Below, in pieces: positions 14,085 to 16,451 of a stretch of DNA of 16,451 nt. The DNA is taken from positions 1 to 16,451 of the forward strand of contig CAYYOS010000049.1 in the NCBI GenBank assembly GCA_964473355.1. Reading direction: 5' to 3'. The notes beneath the pieces are model-generated. The model searched no databases. It was not told the origin of the DNA and worked only from the letters and a program-made list of their open reading frames with translations. The position numbers and the translations under genes are program-made. Every line of letters begins with the position of its first letter. The stretch's first letter is position 1. The stretch comes from CAYYOS01 sp964473355 (GTDB taxonomy: Bacteria; Pseudomonadota; Gammaproteobacteria; Burkholderiales; REEB80).

Positions 14085-15056
14085 ATGGATCTCTCTAATT
14101 TACTCGTACCGGCGATCATGTTTTTCGCGCTCGGCCTCGTCGCGCATCTAATCCGCTCAGACCTCAAATTCCCTCCCGATCTCGCCAAGGCGCTTACCAT
14201 CTATTTGCTCGTGGGAATTGGGCTTCATGGTGGCAAGGAACTGGCCAAGGTAGCGTTAGCACCGGCCCTGGTTGCAATAGGAGTCGCGATTGCCTTGGGC
14301 GTGTTGTTGCCTATCCTGGCTTATGCGATCCTGCGCGGTGGCCGCATCGACAAACTCAACGCTTCGGCTGTCGCCGCGCACTATGGCTCAGTCAGCGCGG
14401 GCACCTTCCTGACCGCCGTCGCATTTTTAGACTCGGTGGGAGCCAACTATGAAACTTACCCTGTCATTATGCTAGCCATCATGGAGTCGCCCGCTATCCT
14501 AATTGGCTTAGTGCTGGCGAGCTTGTCGCGGCGCAGCATGGGGCAAGAAAATGCGCGCGAAGGCGTGATGAGGGGGCTGGTGCGTGAGTCGTTCACCAAC
14601 GGCAGTATAGTCTTACTGTTCGGAAGCATGTTGATCGGCGCATTTAGCACACCAAGTAGCGTCGTTAAAATCATGCCGTTTTTCGACAGCGTGTTCATGG
14701 GCGTGCTATGCCTATTCCTGCTGGATATGGGTATGGAGGCAGCAAGGCGTCTGGCAGACTTTCGACGCGTGGGTGTATTCCTGGTGAGTTTCGGATTGCT
14801 CATGCCTATCTTAGGTGCAGCATTCGGATTAGCGGCCGGCCACTGGCTGCTAGGATTTAGCGTGGGTGGTACCCTATTGGTAGCCGTGCTTGGCGCTAGC
14901 GCATCTTATATCGCGGTACCGCCGGCAATGCGCTTGGCCGTCCCCGAAGCAAATCCCTCTTTTTACCTAACGCTATCGCTGGGCGTGACGTTTCCGTTTA
15001 ATGTTGTCGTCGGCATTCCCTTATACTACAGTGCCGCGCAATGGCTGGCGGCGTAA
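14085..15056 (+). CDS. sbtA: SbtA: sodium-dependent bicarbonate transporter
   Basis: A 323-residue membrane protein of the SbtA family (formerly DUF897), with about ten helices. Family marks are FFALGLVAHLIRSDLKFP, LLVGIGLHGGKELAK, AHYGSVSAGTFLTAVAFLD, MLAIMESPAILIGLVLASL and, near the end, LGASASYIAVPPAMRLAVPE, with PSFYLTLSLGVTFPFN. SbtA takes up bicarbonate with sodium and is well studied in cyanobacteria. It works as a trimer and is blocked by SbtB. An SbtB-like gene follows after 25 bases, as in cyanobacteria. The large cytoplasmic loop between the two halves (LSRRSMGQENAREG) is short but present. The ATG at 14085 has only a weak ribosome site. A proteobacterial SbtA with its partner supports a carbon-concentrating role. 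Confidence 0.94.
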   Translation: MDLSNLLVPAIMFFALGLVAHLIRSDLKFPPDLAKALTIYLLVGIGLHGGKELAKVALAPALVAIGVAIALGVLLPILAYAILRGGRIDKLNASAVAAHYGSVSAGTFLTAVAFLDSVGANYETYPVIMLAIMESPAILIGLVLASLSRRSMGQENAREGVMRGLVRESFTNGSIVLLFGSMLIGAFSTPSSVVKIMPFFDSVFMGVLCLFLLDMGMEAARRLADFRRVGVFLVSFGLLMPILGAAFGLAAGHWLLGFSVGGTLLVAVLGASASYIAVPPAMRLAVPEANPSFYLTLSLGVTFPFNVVVGIPLYYSAAQWLAA

Positions 15057-15081
15057 GTACAAGTTTGGAGACGGATACAAA

Positions 15082-15396
15082 ATGAAACCAGTAAAGCGAG
15101 TCGAAGTTGTCGTCGAAGCGGCGGAGATTAACAATTTTCTTGGGATTCTAAAAAACATCGGCGTCGACGGCTATACGCTCATTCGGCACGTGGGCGGGCA
15201 GGGAGAACGCGGGCAGCGGCGGCCCGATGAATTCGTTTATGAGCTGGAAAATGTGTATTTTATTGTTGCTTGCGATGATACACAGGCCCAGGCGTTGGTC
15301 ACGGCAATTCGCCCCATGCTGGTGAAGTCGGGCGGTATGTGCCTAGTCTCGGACGCCACTTGGGTGATTCACCAAGGAGCGGCGCCCCGGCGCTGA
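15082..15396 (+). CDS. sbtB: SbtB-like PII protein, regulator of SbtA
   Basis: A 104-residue PII-like protein. The ATG at 15082 with GGAG upstream is chosen; a start within sbtA is unlikely. The PII ferredoxin-like fold is seen as KRVEVVVEAAEINNFLGIL (strand and helix), the T-loop region GVDGYTLIRHVGGQGERGQR, and VYFIVACDDTQAQALVTAIRP, ending with MCLVSDATWVIH. SbtB binds adenine nucleotides (AMP, ADP, cAMP) at the base of the T-loop and controls SbtA. The C-terminal CGPEGC-type redox loop of cyanobacterial SbtB is absent here, so redox control of the same kind is not expected. The 25-base gap to sbtA makes co-transcription likely. Confidence 0.85.
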   Translation: MKPVKRVEVVVEAAEINNFLGILKNIGVDGYTLIRHVGGQGERGQRRPDEFVYELENVYFIVACDDTQAQALVTAIRPMLVKSGGMCLVSDATWVIHQGAAPRR

Positions 15397-15481
15397 GTGA
15401 GACTGCATACGATACTTACACTGCCCCGATGCATAGGCCGAAACTTTTTCGTTGCCGGCGCAATCAGTATTAATTAAAACG

Positions 15482-16451
15482 ATGACCACTCCTCGAGGCA
15501 CGTCCGAAAAACCGCAAAACGGGATCAAGGGTTTAAGACACTGGCGCTACGATTTGCTTGCCGGTATTCAAGTCGCGCTGGTGTCGCTGCCCCTATCACT
15601 GGGCATCGCGATTGCCTCCGGTGCGCCCCCCGTCACCGGCGTAATCTCTGCGATTATCGCTGGACTAATCTTTCCCTTCTTAGGCGGCGCTTACGTCACT
15701 ATCAGCGGGCCGGCAGCGGGTCTCGCACCGGCGCTACTGGCCGGTATGATCATGCTGGGCGGCGGCGATCTTGCCAAAGGCTATCCACTACTTTTGGTGG
15801 CGATCTGTCTTACGGGTATCGTGCAAGTCGTACTCAGTTTGTTTAAGGCCGGCCGTTTCGCGCTATTCCTCCCGGTAACCGTGGTCGAGGCGATGCTTGC
15901 AGCAATCGGCATTATGATTATCGTCAAGCAGATTCCGGCGCTGGTGGGCGACATAGTGCCACCCGCAAAGAGCATGCTAGTGACAATTAGCAATCTCCCC
16001 GATAGCTTTTTGAGGATTGATCCGGCCATTGCGCTAATTGGTGGTATTTGCCTATTTTTGATGTTTTATCTTAATCGCACCCGCCATAACTGGCTGCGGC
16101 GTGTCCCCGCACCATTGTTCGTGGCGGTGATTGGCATTGGGCTGGGGTATTTATTGCAACTTGACGCTAAGTTCTTAATCAGCATGCCGCAAAATCTGAT
16201 CGAGGGGGGCATAACGCTGCCGGCCTTCGGTGCCGTTTGGAATAACCCTGAAATATGGGGCAGTATTTTGCTGGTCGTGATTACCTTAACACTCATAGAT
16301 GGCATCGAGTCCCTCGCGACCATTGCCGCCGTGGACAAGATTGATCCCTATCAGCGCAAGTCTGACCCCAACGTAACACTACGGGCGATGGGGATTTCCA
16401 ACGCGCTCTCGAGCATTGTCGGTGGCCTCACTATTATCCCCGGCGGGGTCA
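15482..16451 (+). CDS. Second SulP-family transporter, 3' end missing
   Basis: At least 323 residues of a SulP-family transporter that runs past the window end. Differences from the SulP gene at 11840 are clear: the first signature reads LPLSLGIAIASGAPPVTG instead of LIPQSMAYAQLAGLP, and the second ISGPAAGLAPALLAGMIML. It also has LIDGIESLATIAAVDKIDP and ends at GGLTIIPGGV. This is the subgroup often found beside, or fused to, carbonic anhydrase in bacteria (recalled). The fold is the same, but there is no coiled-coil insertion in the part seen. The ATG at 15482 has no good ribosome site, and 85 bases separate it from sbtB. With SbtA/SbtB it suggests a second bicarbonate route. Whether a STAS or carbonic anhydrase domain follows is out of view. 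Confidence 0.88.
   Translation, partial: MTTPRGTSEKPQNGIKGLRHWRYDLLAGIQVALVSLPLSLGIAIASGAPPVTGVISAIIAGLIFPFLGGAYVTISGPAAGLAPALLAGMIMLGGGDLAKGYPLLLVAICLTGIVQVVLSLFKAGRFALFLPVTVVEAMLAAIGIMIIVKQIPALVGDIVPPAKSMLVTISNLPDSFLRIDPAIALIGGICLFLMFYLNRTRHNWLRRVPAPLFVAVIGIGLGYLLQLDAKFLISMPQNLIEGGITLPAFGAVWNNPEIWGSILLVVITLTLIDGIESLATIAAVDKIDPYQRKSDPNVTLRAMGISNALSSIVGGLTIIPGGV

Noticed and set aside
1..16451. CRISPR arrays, tRNA or rRNA genes, prophage or IS transposase
   Set aside because: No regularly spaced repeats, cloverleaf sequences, rRNA segments or transposase motifs were found on either strand.

Overview
The window looks like chromosome of a proteobacterium, most likely gamma- or betaproteobacterial and probably able to fix CO2. 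This is inferred from gene content: a LutABC L-lactate oxidation system, an Ada/AlkA alkylation-repair pair, an ETHE1-type persulfide dioxygenase, and a bicarbonate-uptake cluster of SulP and SbtA/SbtB genes. No rRNA, tRNA or CRISPR array was seen, and no RuBisCO or carbonic anhydrase gene lies inside the window, so autotrophy is not proven. Base composition is mixed, and the tetranucleotide CTAG is common (at least 40 copies by eye).

Layout. 1-350: the 3' end of a major facilitator transporter. 463-1779: a small accessory block with a HicA/HicB toxin-antitoxin pair, a 78-residue protein of unknown function and a HEPN-like protein. 1804-6840: lactate utilisation, lutA, then lutB, lutC and an MFS permease. 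The lut genes are split: between lutA and lutB lie a hairpin-rich repeat (about 2540-2840), an opposite-strand PH-domain membrane protein (2852-3280) and a 123-bp MITE-like element with 19-bp inverted ends (3374-3496) that reaches to 5 bases before lutB.

6850-9587: a glycine/cysteine-tailed membrane protein on the minus strand, then, pointing away from it, ada and alkA. A perfect 16-bp tandem repeat lies in the region between these two divergent genes. 9744-10575: three small proteins of unknown function, two of them predicted to be exported, with a clear intrinsic terminator after the second. 10785-11537: the persulfide dioxygenase, with an unusual cysteine-rich tail.

11840-16451: dissolved inorganic carbon uptake. 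A SulP anion transporter carrying a predicted periplasmic coiled-coil insertion is followed by the sodium/bicarbonate symporter SbtA, its PII-like regulator SbtB, and a second, different SulP transporter that runs off the end. Together these would let the cell take up bicarbonate by more than one route, with SbtB adjusting SbtA to nucleotide status. This cluster, with its unusual SulP architecture, is the most interesting part of the window.
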